Below are positions 46,134 to 54,614 of a stretch of 64,000 nt of DNA, one piece after another. The notes beneath the pieces were generated by a model that searched no databases, was not told where the DNA came from, and saw only the letters and a list, made by a program, of their open reading frames with translations. The number at the start of each line of letters is the position of its first letter. Position 1 is the first letter of the stretch. Made by a program: the position numbers and the translations under genes. Location: positions 1-64,000 of the forward strand of contig RZYM01000004.1 in assembly GCA_009930305.1 (NCBI GenBank), written 5' to 3'. Source of the stretch: Bacteroidia bacterium. GTDB taxonomy: Bacteria > Bacteroidota > Bacteroidia > Bacteroidales > Paludibacteraceae.

Positions 46134-46613
46134 TTATTTATATGTTCTTGTTTGAACAATTATGCCATTTTCGTTCCAAGATTGCCAAATACCTATTTTC
46201 TTATCGTTGGTGTAATTCATTTGATAGCGAAGTTTGCCGTTATCATCCCAAATTCTCCATGTACCATTTTTCTTGCCATGTGAGTAAATGGCTTCCGCTG
46301 TAAGAATAGCATCGCTGTTATATGTGCGCCAAGTACCATGTAATTGACCATCTAAATAAGAACGTACTTCTTTTACATTGCCATTTGGAAAATATGTCAC
46401 ATAAGTACCTTCGATTTGACCATTCTTGATACGCATTTCTAATTTTAAAGAGCCATCAGGATATAATTCTTTGTAATCTCCTGTGTATAATTCTTTTTGA
46501 CTGCCATCTTTAAAATATATGCCATCACTTAAGGTGATTATATCTGATTCGGCAAACACCGATATTGGAATTAGACACGCAATAATTAGTTGTATTAGAT
46601 AATGCTTTTTCAT
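46134..46613 (-). CDS. Exported MORN-repeat protein
   Basis: 159 residues with signal peptide (YLIQLIIACLIPISVFA). Four to five MORN_2-type repeats of about 22-23 residues follow: YTGDYKELYPDGSLKLEMRI, IEGTYVTYFPNGNVKEVRSY, LHGTWRTYNSDAILTAEAIY, KNGTWRIWDDNGKLRYQMNY, KIGIWQSWNENGIIVQTRTY. Automatic annotation often calls this type YwqK antitoxin; with a signal peptide and no toxin nearby that label is unlikely. It follows the beta-helix lipoprotein gene after a terminator-like hairpin. Confidence 0.82.
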   Translation of the reverse strand: MKKHYLIQLIIACLIPISVFAESDIITLSDGIYFKDGSQKELYTGDYKELYPDGSLKLEMRIKNGQIEGTYVTYFPNGNVKEVRSYLDGQLHGTWRTYNSDAILTAEAIYSHGKKNGTWRIWDDNGKLRYQMNYTNDKKIGIWQSWNENGIIVQTRTYK

Positions 46614-46626
46614 AAATAATTATTTT

Positions 46627-46670
46627 AAAAAAAGTAATCGCTCCATCAATTACTTGAAGATGCGATAACT
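46627..46670 (-). terminator. Terminator-like hairpin after the beta-helix lipoprotein gene
   Basis: On the minus strand AGTTATCGC pairs with GCGATTACT (one mismatch) and is followed by TTTTTTT. It lies between the lipoprotein stop and the MORN gene, so it may attenuate readthrough inside the cluster. Confidence 0.6.
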
Positions 46671-46691
46671 TTTTAATTATTAATTAACTTA

Positions 46692-48080
46692 TTAGTAAAT
46701 CGTATTCTGTGGGTCGAAATTACACCATCCATCGGTCCAATCTTCTGTACCAAAAGCTCCAACAAAGTTAACTTTAGTCATACCCGATAGGTCGTCTGAG
46801 TTGAAACTTGCTTTACCGAATATAACTCCGTCACCGTTTGATGCGTAAAACTTAGGACTTGTAATATTGAATGGGTCAACCAAACCTAAATCGACATTAT
46901 TTGTAAGTAAAGTATTATTGCGGCTGCTTTCGTTCCAGTATGTATAATTTAAATCTGCTGTTCCTTTTTCGTCTTCCTTGAAGTTGACCTTCATGCCTGC
47001 CATAATATTGTTGTTCAAAATTAATGATCCGTTAATCGCGTTTTCTTGAGCATTACCCTTGCCACCATTCTCAATAAATAGTCCAATAGGCCATCCTGCG
47101 AATATAGAGTTGTAACATCTTAACTGTGTGTTACGTCGCAAATGCATTGCAGCTTGAAACTGTCCATTGCCTTTTTGTGGATCAACAATATCTGATGTCG
47201 TTGTGTAGGGACCGAACAAACTCACATTTGAAAATACGGCTTGTGTGAATGGTTCATTTGAAGACCCGGATGCGTCGTTGTCAGATTCAAAACCATTTGA
47301 TTTTGATTTGTCTGCGACATTAGGATCTCGCAACCCAACTGCAAATTGAACCTTGCCTCTGTAACCATTATCTGTGTCGAATTCGTCATCCCATCCTCTA
47401 TATGCGACTAAGTAACTTGCATTTACCATACCTCCAAACCATTCATAAGAATCATCACCACAGTATGATACTTGAATATGGTCAATTGTGGTATTAGAAC
47501 CTACACTGCCTAATGTTAGTCCGTTTATCTCGTTGTCTGTGGCATATTCAACGCCTGGGAATTCTATACGTACATATTGCAATATACCGGAATTATCATT
47601 GTCATCATTGCCACCGTATTCACTACGAGGTCCTCCTTCTATTTTCCCCACACCGGTTGCACTGTTTGTACGTCCTTTACCACAAATAATTATGCCACCC
47701 CAGTCACCATAGTTTCGTTCTCCGGCAGCCTGATTTGATGTAAATACAATAGGTGATGCAAGCGTACCTATAGCTTCGATCTTACCTCCTTTTTCAACAA
47801 TTAAAGTTGCTTTTGTGTCTTTGTCGCCTTTGATTACAGTACCTGCCTCAATATTTAACTTTGAACCATCTGTAACATACACGAAACCTTTTAATAGATA
47901 TGTAGTGTCTGCGGATAATGAGCGAATGCCATTGATTTCTCCTTGTAGTACTACAGTCTCTTTTTCAGACGGTTGAGCCGGATCTTCAGGTTGGTCGGGT
48001 TCATTACTGTTTGTACAAGCTGCAAGACTGATAATTGCAGCGCTGATGAATGCCATCTTTAAATTCATTCTTTTTTTCAT
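46692..48080 (-). CDS. Beta-helix surface lipoprotein partnered with the TonB receptor
   Basis: 462 residues; lipoprotein signal MAFISAAIISLAAC. A Pro/Glu/Asp-rich linker (NEPDQPEDPAQPSEKE) leads to a right-handed beta-helix: FVYVTDGSKLNIEAGTVIKG, ATLIVEKGGKIEAIGTLASP, YGDWGGIIICGKGRTNSATG, ILQYVRIEFPGVEYATDNEI, NGLTLGSVGSNTTIDHIQVS. Databases often label relatives as T9SS target-domain proteins, but I see no C-terminal sorting domain here. The gene follows the TonB receptor by 82 bases, the SusC-then-lipoprotein arrangement; it likely captures the receptor's ligand. Confidence 0.8.
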   Translation of the reverse strand: MKKRMNLKMAFISAAIISLAACTNSNEPDQPEDPAQPSEKETVVLQGEINGIRSLSADTTYLLKGFVYVTDGSKLNIEAGTVIKGDKDTKATLIVEKGGKIEAIGTLASPIVFTSNQAAGERNYGDWGGIIICGKGRTNSATGVGKIEGGPRSEYGGNDDNDNSGILQYVRIEFPGVEYATDNEINGLTLGSVGSNTTIDHIQVSYCGDDSYEWFGGMVNASYLVAYRGWDDEFDTDNGYRGKVQFAVGLRDPNVADKSKSNGFESDNDASGSSNEPFTQAVFSNVSLFGPYTTTSDIVDPQKGNGQFQAAMHLRRNTQLRCYNSIFAGWPIGLFIENGGKGNAQENAINGSLILNNNIMAGMKVNFKEDEKGTADLNYTYWNESSRNNTLLTNNVDLGLVDPFNITSPKFYASNGDGVIFGKASFNSDDLSGMTKVNFVGAFGTEDWTDGWCNFDPQNTIY

Positions 48081-48162
48081 CTTTTCAAATTTTAATTATT
48101 AATTACGATACAAAGTAAATATTTAGATATTAAGATGTTATGTCGTAAATATTACAATGTCG

Positions 48163-50940
48163 TTAAAATTTTAAGCTTAAACCGAGTTGTATTTGAAATC
48201 CGGGTGTGTATGAACGAACTATTTGTTCGCGTGTTTGCAATTTACCGTCTTTTTCGAATTGAGGAAATTGTTTAAGTTCGCATGCTGTATTCAACATGTC
48301 TTTACATCCTAGTTTTAAAGTGCAGTATTTGCCTAGTGTTTTAGAGATACTAAAATCAAGCATATGCCTTGGCATTTCATAAATATTAGGAATGTCTTCG
48401 CTGATATCTTGATTTACAACACCAATTGCAACAATACGTTTTCCGGCTACGTTGTATTGCAGTGATGCGTTAAGCCCCATTTGTTCGTTATTATAGAATA
48501 ATGATGCATTTATTAAGTAAGGTGATTGACCTTGCATAGCTCTGTTTCGTTCAAAACTACCATCCTTGAATGCGATACGACTAAAAATGTATGATCCGTT
48601 TAATACGACTTGAAAATCAGGCAATCCCATAAAATCAAGACTCTTTCTAAATTCAATTTCGATACCTGCATTTTGTGCCGATTCGGCATTTGTATAAGTG
48701 TATTGATATTGTCCGCCTACCTCGTAATAGGTAGTTTCGATAGGATGATTAAAGTATTTATAGAATACTGCTGCAGAAACGGTTTCGCCTGATGGGAAGT
48801 AAAATTCATATCTGAAGTCAGCGTTGTGGCTGTAGGAATCTTGTAAAGATGGATTACCTTCGAAATTTGAAAACAAATCGAAGTCGTAATATACGTAAGG
48901 AACAATTTCTCTGAATTCAGGACGATTTATTGCGTATCCGTACGATAATCGTAGTTTATGTTGATCGTTAATTGAATAACTTGCATTTAGTGATGGGAAA
49001 GGAGTACATGTAAATCTGTTAATATTTACTGGTTTGATGCCGTCAGATTCGTATCCGAATAATCGTAGATAATTATTTTCTAAACGTACTCCTGCATATA
49101 TTTGTGCGGCATCTCCTATGGGCATTTCTAATGCTGCATAAATTGATGCGTTTATGTTTTCTGCTTTATACGAGTCTGATTTATTAGTATTTTCTTGTAA
49201 TGTAACTCCGTCTGCTCGTATATAACTGTCTGAAAACATTTCTGTATAAGTCAGGTATTTGAAATCATTGGGTAATCCGTTCATATTAAATTGATATATG
49301 AAGTTACGTGCGTTGAAGTTTCGGCTTTTATATTCGGTATAAATACCTGCTTTGAGTTTGGGCTGCCACGATTGTTGTTTGAAGTCTTGTATCCAATCAA
49401 TGCTTAATGATGTAATATTCTCGTCTAAATATTGGTACATTCGTTTAACATCATTGCCCTCTGTTCTGTATTTGTTGTTGTAAATACTGTTGGGGTCTTC
49501 TTTTAATCGTGATGTTATAATCCTTCGATCCGGTTCGTAACAATTAGTGTAAGCGTAACCTAATGTCCAATTAATTGCTCCATCAAATTTTGGAAATGAG
49601 TGTATTCCATTTAACTGACTCATAAAGGTTGAACGACTACGATTATAATATTCTGTTTCAATAATATTGTAATCATTATTATTGTCGAATCCTGTGCGTT
49701 CGGTAACTTGTGTTTTACCTATCTGATTAAATATATTTCTGAATTCCATACGATTTTCGCCGTCAAAAATGAATGACATATTAAATGTGGCTCCTAATTT
49801 GCTCGTATTGGTGTATTGTGTATCTTTATAATCGTTGCGAGCAAATTCTTGATCAATCTCTTTTTGATATATTCCGAATCGTTTATTTGTAATGTCGTAT
49901 GATGTAAAATCAGTACTGTAATTAATGCCGCTTATAATTCCGATATGAGTTTTTTTAGCCATTAATGAAGTCTGAAAGTATGCAGACAGATTTTGATCGA
50001 GAGGAGCAGTGAAATCGGAAGTATTCCATGCTTTATTGATTGATCGTGTGGCAGATGAGTTATTAGCTTTGCTTAAATTATTAAGAGTTTTTGGGAAATT
50101 GGTTGGTAAAGTTCTACCAATTGCTGAAAATCCAAAATAATCGGCAGCAGATCTATTATTAGATATAAATGATTCGAAACTGCTACCGTATCGGTAAGTT
50201 GTACCATAATTTATTAAAAATTCAGTTTTAGACGGATTGTCTTTTGTGGTGAGTTGAATAAATCCGCCGGAAAAATCTGCCGGCAACTCAGGTGATGAAG
50301 ATTTGTATATTCGTAAGTTGTCAATTAATCCGCTTGGAATTAAGTCGAACGAGAAAGCTCGGCTGTCAACTTCGCTCGATGGCGTAGCAGCATGGTTAAT
50401 CCATATATTATTATAACGTTGATTTAAACCTCTAACAATAATGAATCTGTCGTTTTGTATCGCGGTTCCGGAAACTCTGCGCACTACCTCAGATGCATCT
50501 TTATCAATAGATTTTGAAATTTGTTGAGAAGAAATACCACTTACAACCTGAAGTGATGTGCGCATATCTTTTACTAAAGATAAATCGGTGTCGGTTCGTT
50601 TTCGCCCAACAATTTGTACATCGTCCAATTGAACACCGGCTTCGTCTAATGAGGCATTAACTTGAGTTGTCTTATTATTGCTTACTACGATATTGCTTAT
50701 TTTCTTAGATTCGTACGATAGGAAAGAAAAAATAAGAGTGTATTGTCCTGATGGTAAGTTGTTTAATGAATATGTTCCATCAAAATCTGTAATCGTACCA
50801 TTATTGGTTCCTTCAATGGTTACATATGCGCCTGGGAGTGTCTCTCCATTTTGCGAATCCGCAACTAAGCCTTTAATACTTTGTCCAAATACGACTGACG
50901 ATGCAATCGTCATACTCACTAACAATAATAATCTTTTCAT
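48163..50940 (-). CDS. TonB-dependent receptor with N-terminal CarboxypepD_reg domain
   Basis: 925 residues. Signal peptide (LLLLVSMTIASSVVFGQ), CarboxypepD_reg domain ~20-105 (IKGLVADSQNGETLPGAYVT, ITDFDGTYSLNNLPSGQYTL), plug ~120-230 (SEVVRRVSGTAIQNDRFIIV, RGLNQRYNNIWINHAATPSS), then a barrel ending SYTPGFQIQLGLSLKF with a terminal Phe. It moves an unknown ligand across the outer membrane with TonB energy. Its plug belongs to the RGLNQRYNN type rather than the classical SusC type. The downstream beta-helix lipoprotein is the likely partner. Confidence 0.92.
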   Translation of the reverse strand: MKRLLLLVSMTIASSVVFGQSIKGLVADSQNGETLPGAYVTIEGTNNGTITDFDGTYSLNNLPSGQYTLIFSFLSYESKKISNIVVSNNKTTQVNASLDEAGVQLDDVQIVGRKRTDTDLSLVKDMRTSLQVVSGISSQQISKSIDKDASEVVRRVSGTAIQNDRFIIVRGLNQRYNNIWINHAATPSSEVDSRAFSFDLIPSGLIDNLRIYKSSSPELPADFSGGFIQLTTKDNPSKTEFLINYGTTYRYGSSFESFISNNRSAADYFGFSAIGRTLPTNFPKTLNNLSKANNSSATRSINKAWNTSDFTAPLDQNLSAYFQTSLMAKKTHIGIISGINYSTDFTSYDITNKRFGIYQKEIDQEFARNDYKDTQYTNTSKLGATFNMSFIFDGENRMEFRNIFNQIGKTQVTERTGFDNNNDYNIIETEYYNRSRSTFMSQLNGIHSFPKFDGAINWTLGYAYTNCYEPDRRIITSRLKEDPNSIYNNKYRTEGNDVKRMYQYLDENITSLSIDWIQDFKQQSWQPKLKAGIYTEYKSRNFNARNFIYQFNMNGLPNDFKYLTYTEMFSDSYIRADGVTLQENTNKSDSYKAENINASIYAALEMPIGDAAQIYAGVRLENNYLRLFGYESDGIKPVNINRFTCTPFPSLNASYSINDQHKLRLSYGYAINRPEFREIVPYVYYDFDLFSNFEGNPSLQDSYSHNADFRYEFYFPSGETVSAAVFYKYFNHPIETTYYEVGGQYQYTYTNAESAQNAGIEIEFRKSLDFMGLPDFQVVLNGSYIFSRIAFKDGSFERNRAMQGQSPYLINASLFYNNEQMGLNASLQYNVAGKRIVAIGVVNQDISEDIPNIYEMPRHMLDFSISKTLGKYCTLKLGCKDMLNTACELKQFPQFEKDGKLQTREQIVRSYTPGFQIQLGLSLKF

Positions 50941-51075
50941 TTGCAGTACTTTCTAATGCTTGGGCAAAAGTACCTATGCGGTGTTTCATACAAATTACAA
51001 GAGTATTACGCTTTTGTGTGTTTGTTGTAACAAAAAAGTTACAGATTGGTATTATGCTATAAGTATTGCTGTTTG

Positions 51076-52356
51076 TCAGATATTTACTTCCGTGATATTG
51101 TAAGAGTTTACAATTATATCTTCTATGTTGTTGATGTGTGTGTTGTCGAATGTATGCTTCAATTTTAGATAGTTCTCTGTAAAACCGAACATTTCGCCTT
51201 TGCGGTTGGCAGCTTCCCAAAGCACGCGTCGGCTTGTTCCTATTTGTGAGCGGTAAAAGTTAGATAATTTTGATGCTGACAAATCGAGTAACAATTGGCT
51301 GCGTCGCTTTTTCTCTTGTGGTTTAACAACATAGGGAATTCTTAATGCTGCGGTGCCTGCTCTTTCGGAGTAGCTAAATACGTGTAATTCTGAAATGTCC
51401 AATGATTTAATGAAATTGTACGAAGCATCAAAAAATTCGGGTGTTTCGCCTCTGGTACCTACAATTACATCAACTCCTATAAACGCATCAGGAATTATTT
51501 CTTTTATAAGTTTTATTTTATGAGCAAAAAGTGCCGTGTCGTAATGTCTGTGCATAAGTTTCAAAACATCGTCACATCCTGATTGAAGTGGAATATGAAA
51601 ATGCGGTGCAAATCGCTTTGATTTAGCTACAAAAGTAATTATTTCATCTGTAAGCAAATCCGGTTCTATAGACGAAATTCTAAAACGTTCAATTCCTTCA
51701 ACTTCGTCAAGAGCTTTTATCAAATCTAAAAACGATTCGCCGGTGGTTTTTCCAAAATCGCCTATATTAACGCCTGTGAGTATAATTTCTTTACCTCCTT
51801 GTGATGCAACTTCACTTGCTTCTGCGCATAAATCTTTGATGCTACCGTTTCTGCTTCTTCCACGTGCAAAAGGAATGGTGCAATATGTACAAAAATAGTC
51901 GCATCCGTCTTGAACCTTAAGAAAATACCTTGTTCTATCTTCAAACGAACAAGATGAGAAAAATGGCGTTAATTTTCGAGTGTCGGACACTATACGATTG
52001 ATGCCTTCTTGGTTTAGTGCATCCGGCAATATGAATTTGTCGTTAGCCCCAAGTACTAAATCAACTCCTTCTATAACTATTATTTCATCAGGTTTTAATT
52101 GTGCATAACAACCTGTAACTACAAGGTATGCATTTGGATGCTCGCGGTGTATTTTGTGAATGGCTTGTCTACATTTTTTATCTGCTCCATCTGTAACAGA
52201 ACAGGTATTAACTATGCAGATATCAGGGTGCTCTGTGCTTTTAGCTTTGCGAAATCCGGTTTCTATAAGTGTTCGTCCTATTGATGATGATTCGGCAAAA
52301 TTAAGTTTGCAACCTAAGGTGTAAAAGGCAAAAGTTCTGTATGTGAAGCCGCTCAT
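51076..52356 (-). CDS. mtaB: tRNA t6A37 methylthiotransferase MtaB
   Basis: 426 residues. It converts t6A37 to ms2t6A37 in tRNAs reading ANN codons. The UPF0004 domain carries three cluster Cys (YTLGCKLNFAESSS, VNTCSVTDGADKKC, VVTGCYAQLKPDE). The radical SAM domain has C-x3-C-x2-C in QDGCDYFCTYCTIPFARG, then SQGGKEIILTGVNIGDFGKT. A C-terminal TRAM-like domain follows. The order and the KLN after the first Cys favour MtaB over MiaB or RimO. Its start overlaps the stop of the PAP2 gene (ATGA). Confidence 0.92.
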   Translation of the reverse strand: MSGFTYRTFAFYTLGCKLNFAESSSIGRTLIETGFRKAKSTEHPDICIVNTCSVTDGADKKCRQAIHKIHREHPNAYLVVTGCYAQLKPDEIIVIEGVDLVLGANDKFILPDALNQEGINRIVSDTRKLTPFFSSCSFEDRTRYFLKVQDGCDYFCTYCTIPFARGRSRNGSIKDLCAEASEVASQGGKEIILTGVNIGDFGKTTGESFLDLIKALDEVEGIERFRISSIEPDLLTDEIITFVAKSKRFAPHFHIPLQSGCDDVLKLMHRHYDTALFAHKIKLIKEIIPDAFIGVDVIVGTRGETPEFFDASYNFIKSLDISELHVFSYSERAGTAALRIPYVVKPQEKKRRSQLLLDLSASKLSNFYRSQIGTSRRVLWEAANRKGEMFGFTENYLKLKHTFDNTHINNIEDIIVNSYNITEVNI

Positions 52357-53012
52357 TTCTTCTGCTTTTTTAATCTAAATAATGGATATTCTCCCCATTC
52401 ATTCTTGTATATTGGAAAATACAATGTAATAACAGATACTACACCTATCATTGATCCGGCTAATGTATCTTCCAAAAAATGTTGTGAAAGATAAATTCGT
52501 GAATATGCTCCCAAGATACCTAATATAAGTAATAATACTTTTAAATAGTTGTATTTCTTTGGTATCATAACAGCAATGCATAGGCAAAAGGCAAATGCAG
52601 CACAAGTATGTCCCGATGGAAAACTTTTCCATGTATGTAATTCAACTCCGGCTACTGTTTGTGGCAGTGTCATTCTTAATTCATTGAATAATGTACTCGG
52701 ACGTGGAATATTCAGCCATTCTTTAATGCCATGTGTAATTAAAAAACTAAGTAGTTGTGATGATAGTATAAAAACACCCTTACGTATGCTAAATAGCATT
52801 ACCGCTATTCCGATGTATGTAGGTAATCCGCTACCTATATAAGTTATGTATTTAAAAAAAACATCACCAAATGAACTATGCCAGGTGTTTAGTAGGTAGT
52901 GAGTTTCAGTTTTTGTGTGCATCAAGGCAAAACATAACATTGTGATCCACAGAGCTATAAAGGGATACAAGAATATTGCGTTATTATGCAGAAACTGTTT
53001 GAATCGTTCCAT
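52353..53012 (-). CDS. PAP2-family membrane phosphatase
   Basis: 219 residues with about six membrane helices. The three phosphatase motifs are visible: K-x6-RP in KEWLNIPRPSTLF, PSGH in SFPSGHTCAAFAFCL, and SR-x5-H-x3-D in SRIYLSQHFLEDTLAG. Such integral enzymes dephosphorylate lipid phosphates such as undecaprenyl pyrophosphate or phosphatidylglycerol phosphate on the periplasmic side. Which lipid is used cannot be told. It is coupled to mtaB by a four-base overlap. Confidence 0.9.
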   Translation of the reverse strand: MERFKQFLHNNAIFLYPFIALWITMLCFALMHTKTETHYLLNTWHSSFGDVFFKYITYIGSGLPTYIGIAVMLFSIRKGVFILSSQLLSFLITHGIKEWLNIPRPSTLFNELRMTLPQTVAGVELHTWKSFPSGHTCAAFAFCLCIAVMIPKKYNYLKVLLLILGILGAYSRIYLSQHFLEDTLAGSMIGVVSVITLYFPIYKNEWGEYPLFRLKKQKK

Positions 53013-53155
53013 ATTATTTTTTAATCGGCAAATTTACAAAAAAAGCTTGATATAGAGCAAAAATGTGTTATATGAAAGGCTAAGCATTGATGATTAGGGA
53101 ATTGTGTGATAATTGCAAGATTGTTTATATAAAGCTTGTAGAAGATAAAATAAAA

Positions 53156-53183
53156 AAGGACGAATAGCAATATTCGTCCTTTG
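53156..53183 (-). terminator. Intrinsic terminator after rubrerythrin
   Basis: The minus strand reads AAAGGACGAATA, loop TTGC, TATTCGTCCTTT, then a T-rich run, 17 bases after the rubrerythrin stop. Confidence 0.88.
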
Positions 53184-53199
53184 AAAAAGTTTTTAGAGT

Positions 53200-53775
53200 T
53201 TAGTAATTTTCTTTTTTAACTTCAAAATAAGCTTTTGGATGCTCGCAAGCAGGGCATAATTCAGGAGCCTTTTTACCTTTGTGGAGATATCCGCAATTGC
53301 GGCATTGCCAAATAACTTCTTCGTCCTTTTCAAAAACCTTGTTTTCTTGCATGTTTTTAATGAAATTTTTATAGCGTTCTTCATGCATTTCTTCTACTGT
53401 AGAAATTTTTCTAAAAGTTTCGGCAATTTGAGCAAAACCTTCTTGTTCAGCTACATCAGCAAAATGAGGATAATCTTTAGTCCATTCTTCTCTTTCGCCG
53501 TTGGCAGCTGCCATAAGGTTGTCTATTGTTTTTCCTATAACTCCTGCAGGGTATGATGCTGTTATTTCTACCATACCTCCTTCCAAGTATTTAAAGAACC
53601 TTTTGGCATGCTCTTTTTCTTGCTCAGCAGTCTCTAAAAAGTTTGCAGCTATTTGTTCAAAACCTTCTTTTTTAGCTACGCTTGCAAAGAAAGTATAACG
53701 ATTACGAGCTTGACTTTCACCAGCGAAAGCAATAGCAAGATTTTTCTCTGTTTGTGTACCCTTTAATTGATTCAT
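53200..53775 (-). CDS. Rubrerythrin
   Basis: 191 residues from ATG 53773-53775 (MNQLKGTQTEKNLAIAFAGE), the usual family start; the longer frame to 53847 reaches into the promoter region. The four-helix ferritin-like domain carries E-x6-Y and E-x2-H diiron motifs (ESQARNRYTFFASVAKKEGF, ETAEQEKEHAKRFF, STVEEMHEERYKNFI). The C-terminal rubredoxin-like site is CRNCGYLHKGKKAPELC followed by PACEHPKAYF. It reduces H2O2 in the cytosol of anaerobes and complements the flavodiiron protein at 4.8 kb. It is divergent from sdhCAB. Confidence 0.95.
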   Translation of the reverse strand: MNQLKGTQTEKNLAIAFAGESQARNRYTFFASVAKKEGFEQIAANFLETAEQEKEHAKRFFKYLEGGMVEITASYPAGVIGKTIDNLMAAANGEREEWTKDYPHFADVAEQEGFAQIAETFRKISTVEEMHEERYKNFIKNMQENKVFEKDEEVIWQCRNCGYLHKGKKAPELCPACEHPKAYFEVKKENY

Positions 53776-53823
53776 AATAATTATGTGTTTGTTAATAAAA
53801 GCGATGGCTAAAATAGTATTTTC

Positions 53824-53855
53824 TTTGTATAAAAACAAAAGTTTCACTAACTTTG
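53824..53855 (+). promoter_or_regulatory. Bacteroidetes-type promoter of sdhCAB
   Basis: TTTG at 53824-53827, a 20-base spacer, and TAACTTTG at 53848-53855 match the -33/-7 consensus. The leader to the sdhC ATG (53915) is about 50 bases. Confidence 0.8.
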
Positions 53856-53914
53856 CCGAATCTTTTTAAGATATTTACCATTCTATTATTTAATAATTTA
53901 AAAATCAGAAAAAT

Positions 53915-54589
53915 ATGTGGTTATTCGATTCTTCTGTGGGAAGGAAATTCGTGATGAGTATCACGGGTGCTTCATTAGTATTGTTCCTACTTTTCCATGC
54001 AACAATGAATGTTGTGGTGGCATTTTCACCTGAAGGTTACAATGCAATCTGCGCTTTTTTAGGTGCGAATTGGTATGCACTAATAGGTACTCTTGGATTA
54101 GCATTTTTGTTGTTTGTGCATTTTGTGTATGCGTTTATTTTGTCTATACGCAATTATCGCGCTCGCGGGACACAACGTTATGCAGTAGTTGAACGTCAAG
54201 AAGGTGTAGATTGGGCATCAAACAATATGTTGGTATTAGGTCTGATTGTGATAGGATTTTTGCTTTTACATTTATATAACTTCTGGTTTAAAATGCAGTT
54301 TGTAGAAATAACAGGAATTGAAACCGGACCATTCAGTCCTACAGATGGCGCTTCTTATGTAAAAGCATTGTTCTCAAATCCGATATACTGCGTTCTATAT
54401 TTAATATGGTTGACTGCTATTTGGTTCCATTTAACCCATGGTGTTTGGAGCGCATTGCAATCATTAGGATTAAGCAGCAATATTTGGTTACCTCGCATCA
54501 AATGCATTGGTAATATAGTTGCAACTCTTATTGTATTAATGTTTGCATTTGTGGTTGTGTTTTTCTGTGTGAGTGCTTTAATCGCATAA
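53915..54589 (+). CDS. sdhC: Succinate dehydrogenase/fumarate reductase cytochrome b subunit
   Basis: 224 residues with five predicted membrane helices, the single-polypeptide diheme type B anchor found with SdhCAB in Bacteroidetes. Visible parts: SSVGRKFVMSITGASLVLFL, LFHATMNVVVAFSPEGYNAI with a likely haem His, HFVYAFILSIRNYRARGTQR, LLHLYNFWFKMQFVEITGIE, and WFHLTHGVWSALQSLGL. It binds haem and quinone and anchors SdhAB to the inner membrane. It is first in the operon; sdhA starts 25 bases after its stop. Confidence 0.94.
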   Translation: MWLFDSSVGRKFVMSITGASLVLFLLFHATMNVVVAFSPEGYNAICAFLGANWYALIGTLGLAFLLFVHFVYAFILSIRNYRARGTQRYAVVERQEGVDWASNNMLVLGLIVIGFLLLHLYNFWFKMQFVEITGIETGPFSPTDGASYVKALFSNPIYCVLYLIWLTAIWFHLTHGVWSALQSLGLSSNIWLPRIKCIGNIVATLIVLMFAFVVVFFCVSALIA

Positions 54590-54614
54590 TTACTGATAAT
54601 TAAATTAACTATAT

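Noticed and set aside
46134-46613. MORN protein as a YwqK-type antitoxin
   Set aside because: It has a signal peptide and no toxin partner; the repeats alone do not support an antitoxin role.
46692-48080. T9SS cargo
   Set aside because: Despite common database labels for relatives, I see no C-terminal sorting domain, and the N-terminus is a lipoprotein signal.
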